From: Clostridiales bacterium
GTDB taxonomy: Bacteria > Bacillota > Clostridia > Lachnospirales > Lachnospiraceae
Direction of reading: 5' to 3'
Length of the DNA stretch: 64,000 nucleotides
Assembly: GCA_021204025.1 (NCBI GenBank)
Contig: JAJQAC010000012.1
Location: 1-64,000 of the forward strand
The position numbers and the translations under genes are program-made. Below, piece after piece: positions 51,882 to 60,659 of this stretch (position 1 is the stretch's first letter; every line of letters starts with the position of its first letter). The notes beneath the pieces are model-generated. The model had not been told where the DNA came from. It did not search any database and was given only the letters and a program-made list of their open reading frames with translations.

Positions 51882-52807
51882 TGAAAACAAGAGTTACGGA
51901 GCTTTTGGGAATACAGCATCCGATCATTCAGGGCGGTATGGCCTGGGTGGCTGAGAACAACTTGGCGGCGGCGGTTTCTGAGGCAGGCGGTCTGGGACTG
52001 GTCGGCGGCGCGAGTGCGCCGGGGGCTGTGATCCGTGACTATATCCGGAAAATCAGAGAAGTTACGGATAAGCCGTTCGGCGTCAATGTAATGTTGATGA
52101 GTCCCTATGCGGATGAAGTGGCTGAGATCCTCGTGGAGGAGGGCGTTAAGGTTGTGACAACCGGCGCGGGCAGCCCCGAAAAATACATGAAGATGTGGAA
52201 AGAGGCCGGGGTCCGGGTGATTCCTGTGGTTTCTTCCGTAGCGATGGCAAAGCGGATGGAGCGTGTGGGCGCAGATGCGGTTGTGGCCGAAGGGATGGAG
52301 TCCGGTGGTCATATCGGAGAGGCGACGACGATGACTCTGGTGCCGCAGGTGGTGGACGCGGTTTCGATTCCGGTGATTGCCGCCGGCGGTATCGGAGACG
52401 GACGCGGAATTGCGGCTTCCTTTATGCTTGGAGCGGAAGCTGTGCAGATGGGTACCCGTTTCCTGGTGGCAAAGGAGTGTACGGTTCATCAGAATTATAA
52501 AGACCGCGTGCTGAAAGCGAAGGATATCGATTCTGCAGTTACAGGCAGATCGCATGGACATCCGGTCCGCTGCCTGAGAAATCAGATGACGCGGGAATAT
52601 ATCCGTCTGGAGGCGGAAGGAAAGTCCTTTGAGGAACTGGAGTATCTGACGCTCGGCAGCCTGAGAAAGGCTGTTCAGGAGGGCGATGTCAGAAATGGTA
52701 CGATTATGGCAGGGCAGATTGCCGGTATGGTAACCAAAGAACAGACCTGTCAGGAAATGATCGATGAAATGATGGAGCAGGCAGAAACTCTGCTCAGGAT
52801 AAAATAA
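51881..52807 (+). CDS. fabK: Enoyl-ACP reductase II (FMN-dependent)
   Basis: A 308-aa TIM-barrel flavoprotein of the FabK/nitronate monooxygenase family. It has HPIIQGGMAW, the EGMESGGHIGE loop, and phosphate-binding AAGGIGDGRGIAA and GAEAVQMGTRF. The operon context makes enoyl-ACP reduction much more likely than nitroalkane oxidation. It overlaps acpP by one base. Confidence 0.93.
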   Translation: MKTRVTELLGIQHPIIQGGMAWVAENNLAAAVSEAGGLGLVGGASAPGAVIRDYIRKIREVTDKPFGVNVMLMSPYADEVAEILVEEGVKVVTTGAGSPEKYMKMWKEAGVRVIPVVSSVAMAKRMERVGADAVVAEGMESGGHIGEATTMTLVPQVVDAVSIPVIAAGGIGDGRGIAASFMLGAEAVQMGTRFLVAKECTVHQNYKDRVLKAKDIDSAVTGRSHGHPVRCLRNQMTREYIRLEAEGKSFEELEYLTLGSLRKAVQEGDVRNGTIMAGQIAGMVTKEQTCQEMIDEMMEQAETLLRIK

Positions 52808-52821
52808 GGAGTTCATTCTAT

Positions 52822-53760
52822 ATGAGTAAGATCGCATTTATTTACCCGGGCCAGGGCGCGCAGGTATGCGGCATGGGCCAGGATTTTTACGAGCAGACAG
52901 AGATCGGGAAAGAAATCTTTGATCTGGCGAGCAGCCTTCTGGGATTTTCAGTTCCGGAGCTGTGCTTTACGGAAAATGACAGGCTGAATATCACGGAATA
53001 CACGCAGGCGGCCATGGTAACGACCAGTATCGCGATGACAAAGGTGCTGGAAAGCCGCGGGGTGAAACCAGATGTGGCAGCGGGTTTAAGCCTGGGTGAA
53101 TACTGCGCGCTTTATGCGGCAGGCGCGATGAGCGCGGAGGATGCGATTCGGACTGTCCGGCAGCGTGGAATCTTCATGCAGGAAGAAGTGCCGGTGGGGC
53201 AGGGAGCCATGGCTGCGGTTCTGGCTATGGACGCGGCAGCGATCGAAGCGGTGATTTCGGATATCGACGGAGTGCAGATCGCGAATTATAACTGTCCGGG
53301 TCAGATTGTAATTTCCGGACGTACGGAGGCAGTGAACACCGCCTGTGAGAAATTAAAGGCAGCCGGAGCAAAGCGGACGGTCATGTTGAATGTCAGCGGA
53401 CCGTTCCATTCTAAGATGCTGACCGGTGCGGGAGAAAAACTGGGCGCTGTGCTTGAGGGCGTGGAGCTTCATACGCCGCAGATCCCTTATGTGGCGAATG
53501 TGACAGCCGCATATGTAACGGACGCGGCCAATATCAAACCGCTTCTGCAGCAGCAGGTATCTTCGTCTGTCAGATGGCAGCAGAGTGTGGAAGCGATGAT
53601 CGCCGACGGCGTGGATACATTTATTGAGATCGGCCCGGGTAAGACTCTGGCCGGATTTATGAGAAAGATTGATCGAACCAAAAAGGTTCTGAATATAGAG
53701 AAACTTGCGGATGTTGATACGGTAGTAGCAGCAGTGTCCGCAGCAGAGGGGGAAGCGTAA
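52822..53760 (+). CDS. fabD: Malonyl-CoA:ACP transacylase
   Basis: A 312-aa acyltransferase with YPGQGAQ, the nucleophile serine in [10 protein letters not shown], and the histidine in SGPFHSKML. It loads malonate onto ACP. Its stop overlaps the fabG start by one base. Confidence 0.96.
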   Translation: MSKIAFIYPGQGAQVCGMGQDFYEQTEIGKEIFDLASSLLGFSVPELCFTENDRLNITEYTQAAMVTTSIAMTKVLESRGVKPDVAAGLSLGEYCALYAAGAMSAEDAIRTVRQRGIFMQEEVPVGQGAMAAVLAMDAAAIEAVISDIDGVQIANYNCPGQIVISGRTEAVNTACEKLKAAGAKRTVMLNVSGPFHSKMLTGAGEKLGAVLEGVELHTPQIPYVANVTAAYVTDAANIKPLLQQQVSSSVRWQQSVEAMIADGVDTFIEIGPGKTLAGFMRKIDRTKKVLNIEKLADVDTVVAAVSAAEGEA

Positions 53761-54500
53761 TGTTGAGTGGCAGGATCGCTGTAGTTACCGGATCGAGCAG
53801 AGGAATCGGCAGAGAGATTGCCGTTACGCTGGCTGCGAAGGGCGCTACGGTTATAGTAAATTATAACGGATCAGCGGAAAAAGCCGGGGAAGTAGTGGAT
53901 GTGATCCGGGAGGCCGGCGGAGAGGCGGAAGCAGTGCAGTGCAATGTTTCTGATTTTAACCAGTCGGCAGAACTGATCAAATATGTCATTAAGACATATG
54001 GACGCATTGACATTCTGGTTAATAATGCCGGGATTACGCGGGATAATCTGCTGATGAAGATGAGCGAGGAAGAATTTGACGCAGTATTAAATACCAATCT
54101 GAAAGGTGCGTTTAACTGTATCCGTCATGCTTCACGGCAGATGTTAAAGCAGCGGTCCGGACGTATTATTAATATTTCTTCGATTTCCGGCATTATGGGG
54201 AATGCCGGACAGGCAAATTACAGCGCGTCCAAGGCCGGTATCATCGGGCTTACAAAATCTGTGGCGAGAGAACTGGCGAGCAGAGGGATTACGGTAAACG
54301 CGATTGCCCCGGGATTTATTGATACGGAAATGACAGCCGTCCTGACGGATAACGTAAGGAAAGCGGCAGAGGAAAATATTCCGATGAAACATTTCGGATC
54401 GACGAAGGACGTAGCCAATACAGCGGCATTCCTTGCGTCGGAAGAAGCGGGGTATATCACAGGCCAGGTCATCTGTGTGGATGGCGGCATGGCGATGTGA
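53760..54500 (+). CDS. fabG: 3-oxoacyl-ACP reductase
   Basis: A 246-aa short-chain dehydrogenase. It has the cofactor motif [21 protein letters not shown], and the catalytic Ser-Tyr-Lys in [10 protein letters not shown] and NYSASKAG. It reduces 3-oxoacyl-ACP with NADPH in the elongation cycle. Confidence 0.96.
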   Translation: MLSGRIAVVTGSSRGIGREIAVTLAAKGATVIVNYNGSAEKAGEVVDVIREAGGEAEAVQCNVSDFNQSAELIKYVIKTYGRIDILVNNAGITRDNLLMKMSEEEFDAVLNTNLKGAFNCIRHASRQMLKQRSGRIINISSISGIMGNAGQANYSASKAGIIGLTKSVARELASRGITVNAIAPGFIDTEMTAVLTDNVRKAAEENIPMKHFGSTKDVANTAAFLASEEAGYITGQVICVDGGMAM

Positions 54501-54555
54501 TCATCCGGTGGCTGACAGCACGTTTGGGACTATGAAGCATAAGGAGAACATAAAT

Positions 54556-55797
54556 ATGAGCAGACGAGTAGTTATAACGGGGATGGGAGCAATCACACCG
54601 ATTGGAAACAGCGTGGATGAATTCTGGAACAGCCTGAAAGAAAAAAAGGTCGGAATCGCTCCGATCACCTGTTTTGATACAACAGAGTATAAGGCGAAGC
54701 TGGCAGGAGAGGTCAAGGGCTTTGATCCAAAGAAGTATATGGATCCAAAGGCAGCGAGACGTATGGAACGTTTCTGTCAGTTCGCAGTTGCCGCGGCGAA
54801 AGAAGCACTGGAGGATTCCGGGATTGATATGACAAAGGAAGATCCTTATCGTGTGGGCGTCAGTGTCGGTTCCGGCATCGGAAGCCTGCAGACGATGGAG
54901 CGCGAGCATACCAAACTGGTAGAAAAAGGACCGGGTCGCGTGAATCCGCTGATGGTTCCGCTGATGATCAGCAATATGGCAGCCGGCAATGTCTCGATCC
55001 AGTTTGGCCTGAAAGGTAAGAGTATCAATGTGGTTACTGCGTGCGCGACCGGTACGAACAGCATCGGAGAGGCTTTCCGTACGATTCAGTACGGTGACGC
55101 GGATGTTATGGTAGCAGGCGGAACGGAGGCGTCGATTACAGAGATCGGCGTAGCTGGTTTTACGTCTTTGACGGCGTTAAATACGACGGAAGATCCCATG
55201 CGTGCATCGATACCGTTTGATAAAGACAGAGGCGGATTTGTAATGGGCGAGGGTTCCGGAATTGTCATTCTGGAATCTCTGGATCATGCGTTGGCGAGAG
55301 GTGCAAAGATCTATGCGGAAATCGCCGGATACGGCGCGACAAGCGATGCCTATCACATTACCGCCCCAAGCGAGGACGGAAGCGGCGCGGCCAGAGCGAT
55401 GGAGATGGCGATCGCCGATGCCGGGCTGAAGCCGGAGGATGTAGATTATGTCAACGCTCATGGAACCGGAACTCCTCTGAATGACGCCGGAGAGACCCGT
55501 GCGATCAAGTTGGCGCTGGGCGATCACGCTTATAAGGTTAAGGTAAATTCGACGAAATCCATGATCGGACATCTCCTGGGCGCAGCGGGCGGTGTGGAAC
55601 TGATTACGTGTGTAAAGTCAATCGAAGAAGGTTATGTACATGCCACCGCAGGTCTGATTCATGATGATCCGGAATGTGATCTGGATTATGTCAAGGGGGA
55701 TGGCGTAGCGATGGAGGTCAACTGCGCAATCAGCAATTCTCTGGGATTTGGCGGACACAACGCGACGCTGCTGGTTAAGAAATACGCAGGTGTATAA
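54556..55797 (+). CDS. fabF: 3-oxoacyl-ACP synthase II
   Basis: A 413-aa condensing enzyme with Cys in VTACATGTNS, His in NAHGTGTPLND and His in KSMIGHLLGAAG. Start 54556 has AAGGAGA upstream; the longer frame reaches back into fabG and is unlikely. It elongates acyl-ACP. Confidence 0.96.
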   Translation: MSRRVVITGMGAITPIGNSVDEFWNSLKEKKVGIAPITCFDTTEYKAKLAGEVKGFDPKKYMDPKAARRMERFCQFAVAAAKEALEDSGIDMTKEDPYRVGVSVGSGIGSLQTMEREHTKLVEKGPGRVNPLMVPLMISNMAAGNVSIQFGLKGKSINVVTACATGTNSIGEAFRTIQYGDADVMVAGGTEASITEIGVAGFTSLTALNTTEDPMRASIPFDKDRGGFVMGEGSGIVILESLDHALARGAKIYAEIAGYGATSDAYHITAPSEDGSGAARAMEMAIADAGLKPEDVDYVNAHGTGTPLNDAGETRAIKLALGDHAYKVKVNSTKSMIGHLLGAAGGVELITCVKSIEEGYVHATAGLIHDDPECDLDYVKGDGVAMEVNCAISNSLGFGGHNATLLVKKYAGV

Positions 55798-55906
55798 ATA
55801 GTAACAATTTCAGAGGTCACTTTGCAGAATCAAAAAATGCAGCTTTAGCTTTAAGCAGGTGAAACTGTGGTTACAGATATTTTGCATGGAGGGAGAGATT
55901 GCCGAT

Positions 55907-56350
55907 ATGAAGATGGGAATCAAGGAAATTCAGCAGATTATTCCGCACCGCCATCCATTCCTTCTGATCGATACGATCGAGGAACTGGAGCCGGGCGTGC
56001 GTGCGGTAGGATATAAGTGCATTACGTACGACGAGCCTCAGTTTGCCGGTCATTTCCCTCAGGAACCGGTGATGCCGGGAGTACTGATGATTGAGGCGTT
56101 GGCTCAGGTTGGCGCGGTGGCGATCCTCAGCGTAGAGGAAAATAAGGGAAAGACCGCGTATTTTGCCGAGATCAATAATGCGAAGTTTAAGCAGAAAGTC
56201 GTTCCCGGCGACCGCATCCGTCTGGAGTGTGAGATTATCAAACAGAAAGGTCCGATCGGCGTGGGAAAGGCCATTGCGAAAAATCAGGATGGGAAAGTCA
56301 CAGTTATGGCAGAACTGACGTTTGCGATCGGTTCCGCTGACGCTTCATGA
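55907..56350 (+). CDS. fabZ: 3-hydroxyacyl-ACP dehydratase
   Basis: A 147-aa hot-dog fold enzyme with IPHRHPFLLID, the catalytic His in GHFPQEPVMPG and the Glu in LMIEALAQ. Start 55907 has GGAGGGAG nine bases upstream. It is the last fatty-acid gene here; the acetyl-CoA carboxylase genes that often sit in such operons are not present. Confidence 0.95.
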   Translation: MKMGIKEIQQIIPHRHPFLLIDTIEELEPGVRAVGYKCITYDEPQFAGHFPQEPVMPGVLMIEALAQVGAVAILSVEENKGKTAYFAEINNAKFKQKVVPGDRIRLECEIIKQKGPIGVGKAIAKNQDGKVTVMAELTFAIGSADAS

Positions 56351-56456
56351 CAGAGGCATGGTATCGATGGAGAAAAGCTTCGGATTCCGCACTGCAGGGT
56401 TCTTTTTTACAGAATAAGTCCATAAAGTGTAAAGAAAATACCGGAAATGGTGCCAT

Positions 56457-57077
56457 ATGTTAAATCAGATATGGAGTGTGATGATGCTCGCAGGCCTGAT
56501 CTGGGGAACGGTACATGGAAATCTGGATCAGGTGACTCAGGGATTGATTGAATCGAGCAAAGAAGCGGTAACGCTGGGGATCACAATGTTGGGGGTTTTG
56601 TCCTTTTGGAATGGAATTCTTGAGATTGCCCGGCGTGCCGGACTGATTGACTGGCTGAGCGTTCAGATGGACCCGGTACTGGATTTCCTCTTCCCGGAAT
56701 TGAGCCGCTCTCATCCTGCTCGCGGACCGATTGCAGTGAATATCGCCGCGAATCTGCTGGGTCTCGGGATGGCAGCAATGCCGGCCGGGATCGAAGCGAT
56801 GAGGGCGATGAAAACAGAGACAGAACAGCATTCCCAGCCGGACACGGCTGAAAGTATCGCCACTTCATCCATGTGTACGTTTTTAATTTTAAATATCTCC
56901 TCGCTGCAGCTGGTGCCGATCAATATGATTGCTTACCGAAGTCAATATGGTTCTGCGGAGCCGGCAGTGATTGTAGGGCCGGCGCTTGTGGCGACGGCGT
57001 TATCGACGCTGACAGCGGTTGTTTTCTGTAAGAGTATGGATCTTTTTCAGGCCGGAAGGACGGTGAGACCACGATGA
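56457..57077 (+). CDS. spmA: Spore maturation protein A
   Basis: A 206-aa membrane protein with the nucleoside-recognition (Gate) domain: LGVLSFWNGILEIARRAGLIDWLS, LFPE, and NIAANLLGLGMAAMP. SpmA and SpmB act in spore core dehydration. The start has a weak GGAAATGG site. It overlaps spmB by four bases. Its presence indicates a spore-forming lineage. Confidence 0.88.
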   Translation: MLNQIWSVMMLAGLIWGTVHGNLDQVTQGLIESSKEAVTLGITMLGVLSFWNGILEIARRAGLIDWLSVQMDPVLDFLFPELSRSHPARGPIAVNIAANLLGLGMAAMPAGIEAMRAMKTETEQHSQPDTAESIATSSMCTFLILNISSLQLVPINMIAYRSQYGSAEPAVIVGPALVATALSTLTAVVFCKSMDLFQAGRTVRPR

Positions 57078-57586
57078 TGCTGTGGATTTCCCGTATGCTG
57101 ATTCCGCTTACTGTGGGTTATATTATCAGTTTTGGCTTGATTTCGCACCGCCCGGTTTTTGATGATTTCCTGGATGGCGCAAAAGAAGGATTGCAGATCG
57201 TTGTCGGTGTGCTGCCATCGCTGATTGGTCTGATGACCGCCGCAGGTGTGCTTCGTTCGTGTGGCCTCATAGAGGCGCTCGGAGAAGCGCTGGCAGTTCC
57301 CGCAGCGCGGATTCATTTCCCGGCGGAGCTGGTGTCAATCACACTGGTGCGTCTGGTGTCAAATTCGGCGGCGATCGGATTGCTGCTGGATCTTTTCGAA
57401 AGGGCCGGACCGGATTCACCGGCAGGGATGGCGGCCTCCGTGATGTTATGCAGCACTGAGACCGTATTTTATTGTATCAGTGTTTATTTTGGATCCGTGC
57501 AGATCTCAAAGACGAGGTATACGATTCCCGGTGCGCTTGTGGCTACGGCAGCCGGAATCTGGGCGGCAGTTGTGCTTTGCTGCTGA
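57074..57586 (+). CDS. spmB: Spore maturation protein B
   Basis: A 170-aa membrane protein with the paired Gate domain: DGAKEGLQIVVGVLPSLIGLM, ELVSITLVRLVSNSAAIGLL and a C-terminal STETVFYCISVYFG. It starts inside the spmA end (ATGA overlap), so the two are co-translated. Confidence 0.9.
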   Translation: MMLWISRMLIPLTVGYIISFGLISHRPVFDDFLDGAKEGLQIVVGVLPSLIGLMTAAGVLRSCGLIEALGEALAVPAARIHFPAELVSITLVRLVSNSAAIGLLLDLFERAGPDSPAGMAASVMLCSTETVFYCISVYFGSVQISKTRYTIPGALVATAAGIWAAVVLCC

Positions 57587-57743
57587 TTCTGATTGATGTG
57601 GTCGGAGTTCCCGGACCGGAGATTTTCACAAAAACAACACAGTCTTGTAAGAATTTTATAAAGAATATAAGGTTGTGCTGAAAAATAAAATCATGTATAA
57701 TCACAAAGGACTTTGGCCCTGCCAGGAAGTGAGGGGAGCAAGG

Positions 57744-58190
57744 GTGAATACGTATGAGAGCTTAAACGGCCTGTTGCCGGAGCTTTTCCGGGATCTGGCA
57801 GACCTGGAACAGAGGGCTGCGGCTTTACAGGAATATCCGGATATAACAAATAACGATATGCGTGTGATCCGGGCAATCGGCGTTGATGAACCCAGAAATA
57901 TGTCGTCCATCGCCAGGGAACTTTCTGTGACGGTTGGTACGCTGACCATATCTATGAACAGTCTTGTGAAAAAGGGATATGTCCATCGCGAGCGTGGCAT
58001 CAAAGACAGGAGGGTTGTCTATACTTCCCTGTCCGAGAAAGGAAAGGCAGCTTACAGGCATTATGAAGCGTTTCGCTCACAAATGGTGGAGTCGGTGCTT
58101 GAGATTCTCACAGAGGAAGAGGCAAAAGTCCTGGTGAAATCGCTTGAAAAGCTGAACAACTGGTCTCACAGCTTTCAGGGAAACGAATAA
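57744..58190 (+). CDS. fabT: FabT-like MarR-family regulator
   Basis: A 148-aa MarR protein with a winged helix (SSIARELSVTVGTLTISMNSL, then a wing with RERGIKDRRVVYTSLSEKG). Sequence and length resemble FabT, the acyl-ACP-responsive repressor of fab genes in other Firmicutes, where it is normally next to fabH. Here it lies at the far end, after spmAB. The GTG start at 57744 has GAGGGGAG upstream. The palindrome at 50511-50533 is its probable target. Confidence 0.78.
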   Translation: MNTYESLNGLLPELFRDLADLEQRAAALQEYPDITNNDMRVIRAIGVDEPRNMSSIARELSVTVGTLTISMNSLVKKGYVHRERGIKDRRVVYTSLSEKGKAAYRHYEAFRSQMVESVLEILTEEEAKVLVKSLEKLNNWSHSFQGNE

Positions 58191-58208
58191 AAAGAGGAGA
58201 ATACTGTT

Positions 58209-58745
58209 ATGAGAAAATTGGTGTTGTCTTTGATCGGGATTTTAATGGTGCTTTCGCTGGCGGCATGTACTCCGACGACCGATAAAAATAAAACCGGTTC
58301 CGTGAAGGAAACACAGGGAGCTCTGACCGCGGCGGACAAGGTGCCGGATGCGACTGCGCCGGACTTGATTGTCGTATCTGTTTATGAAGTTAATGAGGAA
58401 GGTACCGGATTAAAAGGAACCATGGATGCCGTGGAAACATTGGATGCGGATTCCCTGGTGGAACTTCTGATCGAGTATGGAGTGCTGGAAGAGTATACAG
58501 AAGTCAATGAGTATTCTGAGTCCGGGGAAAGCGCGGCGGCCGCCGGGCCAGGCGTCAGCGGCAGCGAAAGCGTGATCTCAGGGGCGGTCCTTGATCTGGA
58601 CCAGCTTCCGGATGACGGCAAAGATGAGATGGTACTCAAGGCAATAGCCAGAACAATGATGGAGAACCTTAATACTGAAAATATCCAGATCCTGCTCAAT
58701 GGCGAAGTGGTAGCGGAAAATATCTCAATGAGTGAACTGGAATAG
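58209..58745 (+). CDS. Lipoprotein, possibly GerMN-like
   Basis: A 178-aa secreted lipoprotein. A basic start and hydrophobic segment lead to the lipobox LAAC at residues ~18-21. The mature part has the helical segment TLDADSLVELLIEYGVL and a late DLDQLPD...LKAIARTMMENLNTENIQILLNG, reminiscent of the GerMN sporulation/germination domain, though not enough for a firm call. An Ala/Gly/Ser-rich insert lies near residues 100-115. It follows the FabT-like gene by 18 bp. Confidence 0.6.
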   Translation: MRKLVLSLIGILMVLSLAACTPTTDKNKTGSVKETQGALTAADKVPDATAPDLIVVSVYEVNEEGTGLKGTMDAVETLDADSLVELLIEYGVLEEYTEVNEYSESGESAAAAGPGVSGSESVISGAVLDLDQLPDDGKDEMVLKAIARTMMENLNTENIQILLNGEVVAENISMSELE

Positions 58746-58794
58746 AGTAATTTTGATTGAAGATACGGACAGATTACTTATAATTGCGTAATTG

Positions 58795-58836
58795 ACGAGG
58801 GCGTTAAAAACAAAGGTTTTTAACGCCCTCGTTTTG
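58795..58836 (+). terminator. Strong terminator after the lipoprotein gene
   Basis: A perfect 16-bp stem (58795-58810 with 58817-58832) has a 6-nt loop and is followed by TTT. Confidence 0.93.
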
Positions 58837-58900
58837 TGGGTCAGAGAGATTGAGATTGCAGGAATGACCGGCAAAAAAGCGATAGATTCATTAAAGTAGA

Positions 58901-58929
58901 TTGACATGAAGGTTTGGAAAGTGTAAGAT
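58901..58929 (+). promoter_or_regulatory. Promoter of the liv-type transporter genes
   Basis: TTGACA (58901-58906) and TAAGAT (58924-58929) have a 17-bp spacer. Confidence 0.75.
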
Positions 58930-58974
58930 TTAACATATGTTTTTAATTAATGATTCTCAGGAGGACAACAGATT

Positions 58975-60234
58975 ATGAAAAAAAGGAGTTTATGTGTTCT
59001 GCTTACGGCAGCAATGGCAATGACGGCGTTGGTCGGCTGCGGCGGCTCACAGTCTGCAACGGCTACGACAGCAGCGGCTGCGACAGAAGCAGCGGCAGAG
59101 ACGGAAGCAGCGGCGGAAGAAACCGAAGCAGAAGCAGAGACGGAGGCGGCAGAAGCAGGAGATGTCACGGCGGCAGGCGATACGATCAAGGTTGCGCTGG
59201 TATCCCCGCTTTCCGGCGATAATGCTACCTATGGTGTTAAACAGGAGAACGGTTATCGTCTGGCAATGGATGAAATCAACGGCGCGGGCGGTGTGCTTGG
59301 CGCAGAGATCGTGCTTGAGACTTACGACGATACCGGAGACGCTTCGACAGCGGCTTCCGGCACCCAGAAGTTTGTAGATGACGAAGAAGTTATGGTGCTG
59401 GGCGGTTCCTGTCTGACATCCTGCACGGCGGCGATGCTGCCGATTACCGGTGATGCTGGACTGGCGCAGATGGTAGTCAGCTCCAGCGCGAGATCCCTGA
59501 CCGGCTTGAGCGATTATTTCTTCCGTATGGCAGTGCAGGACGCGGCGGTTGGTCCGCAGATCGCAAATCAGTTTACCGGCATGGGTGATGTGACAGCAGT
59601 TGCCCTGTATCCGAATAACGATTTCGGTATCGGTTTGAAGGACAGCTTTGTAGAGCAGTTCGAAGCAAACGGCGGCGAGGTGCTTGACAAGATTGAGTAT
59701 CAGGCAACCGATCAGGATTTCTCCGCAATTCTGACCACAGTCAAGAGTCTGAACCCGGACTGTATCGCTCTCTGCGGAACGACGACAGATGGTGCACTGA
59801 TCATCAAACAGGCGAGACAGATGGGCATCGAAGCCCATATCATGGGTCAGCCGGGTCTGTATAACCAGAACGTCATCGATATCGCCGGTGAGGCTGCGGA
59901 AGGTCTGCTGGCCTGCGGCGTATTCGTAGCGACCAATCCGGATGAGGCAGTTCAGGAATTCGTGAAAAAGTACGAAGATAAATACAACGAGACTCCAGAC
60001 GGTTTTGCAGCTCTGGCCTACGATCAGATGTATGTGATCGCCGATGCTGCGGAGCGCGCGATGCAGGCAAACGGCGGCGAACTTACCAGAGAGACGATGG
60101 CCGAAGCTCTGAGAGCGACCAACTACGAAGGCGTAACCGGGACTGTAAACTTTGACGAAAATGGCGACTGGGTGAGAGATTACCTGACCCTGACCGTAAT
60201 CGACGGCAAATATGATCTGTATGTAGCAGAATAA
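58975..60234 (+). CDS. Branched-chain amino-acid type ABC transporter substrate-binding lipoprotein
   Basis: A 419-aa secreted lipoprotein with lipobox LVGC at ~20-23 and an Ala/Glu/Thr-rich tether (residues ~27-60). A Peripla_BP_6 domain follows (KVALVSPLSGDNATYG, then AMDEINGAGGVLG and LAYDQMYVIADA). It should deliver its ligand to the LivHMGF genes downstream. Ligand class is branched-chain amino acids or a related small molecule; it cannot be fixed from sequence. The start has CAGGAGG upstream. Confidence 0.92.
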   Translation: MKKRSLCVLLTAAMAMTALVGCGGSQSATATTAAAATEAAAETEAAAEETEAEAETEAAEAGDVTAAGDTIKVALVSPLSGDNATYGVKQENGYRLAMDEINGAGGVLGAEIVLETYDDTGDASTAASGTQKFVDDEEVMVLGGSCLTSCTAAMLPITGDAGLAQMVVSSSARSLTGLSDYFFRMAVQDAAVGPQIANQFTGMGDVTAVALYPNNDFGIGLKDSFVEQFEANGGEVLDKIEYQATDQDFSAILTTVKSLNPDCIALCGTTTDGALIIKQARQMGIEAHIMGQPGLYNQNVIDIAGEAAEGLLACGVFVATNPDEAVQEFVKKYEDKYNETPDGFAALAYDQMYVIADAAERAMQANGGELTRETMAEALRATNYEGVTGTVNFDENGDWVRDYLTLTVIDGKYDLYVAE

Positions 60235-60260
60235 ATTCAGAACTGCTGAAAAGCGGGCGT

Positions 60261-60288
60261 GGCCGACAGCATAAAATGCGTGTCGGCC
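60261..60288 (+). terminator. Hairpin after the binding-protein gene
   Basis: GGCCGACA pairs with TGTCGGCC, with an inner GCA/TGC pairing. The T-tail is short (TTTG). It may attenuate rather than end transcription, giving more binding protein than permease. Confidence 0.65.
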
Positions 60289-60439
60289 TTTGCCGGTGTT
60301 AGATTCTGTTTATAGCTTCCTATAGGTCAGGTGTTGAAAACTGTTTAACCGAATATATTGTTAGATTTATGGTATAAATGTACGTGCGCTTTTTCTTGAA
60401 GGTTTCTGAAGTCGTACGAAAGTGTGAGCCAAGATAGTA

Positions 60440-60626
60440 GTTCCTGAGAGAGAAAAATATCCGCAGGGGACATTTTTCACGTCGGCACTTAACGAACCGG
60501 ATGTTTTTCCGGTGAGTTTATGCCTCAGTATCCCTGTGACGTGCCGGTGACACGTCATAGGGAGTACCGCTACGTGAAAACCTAAGCGCGAGCGGTCCTC
60601 GGAGGATATTTCGCCCTCTCAGGAAC
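60440..60626 (+). repeat. Structured palindromic element, copy 3 (with extra hairpin)
   Basis: The outer arms (60440-60462 and 60604-60626) match at 20 of 23 positions. The core is the same as in copies 1 and 2. About 44 nt are inserted after the middle hairpin and form an additional stem (TCCCT...AGGGA with TGACGTG...CACGTCA). AGCCAA lies on both sides (60427-60432, 60635-60640). It ends 33 bp before the livH start. Confidence 0.85.
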
Positions 60627-60659
60627 GGATGGTTAGCCAATTACAGGGTGGTAGAGAAG

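Larger units (their letters stand above)
60235..60659. other. Intergenic region with a terminator-like hairpin and structured element copy 3
   Basis: This 425-bp gap separates the binding-protein gene from livH. It contains a hairpin (60261-60288) and the structured element (60440-60626). No gene was seen. Confidence 0.8.

Noticed and set aside
59030..59160. Repetitive Ala/Glu codons in the binding-protein gene that look like a DNA repeat
   Set aside because: They encode the low-complexity tether after the lipobox, which is common in such lipoproteins; no array or mobile element is implied.
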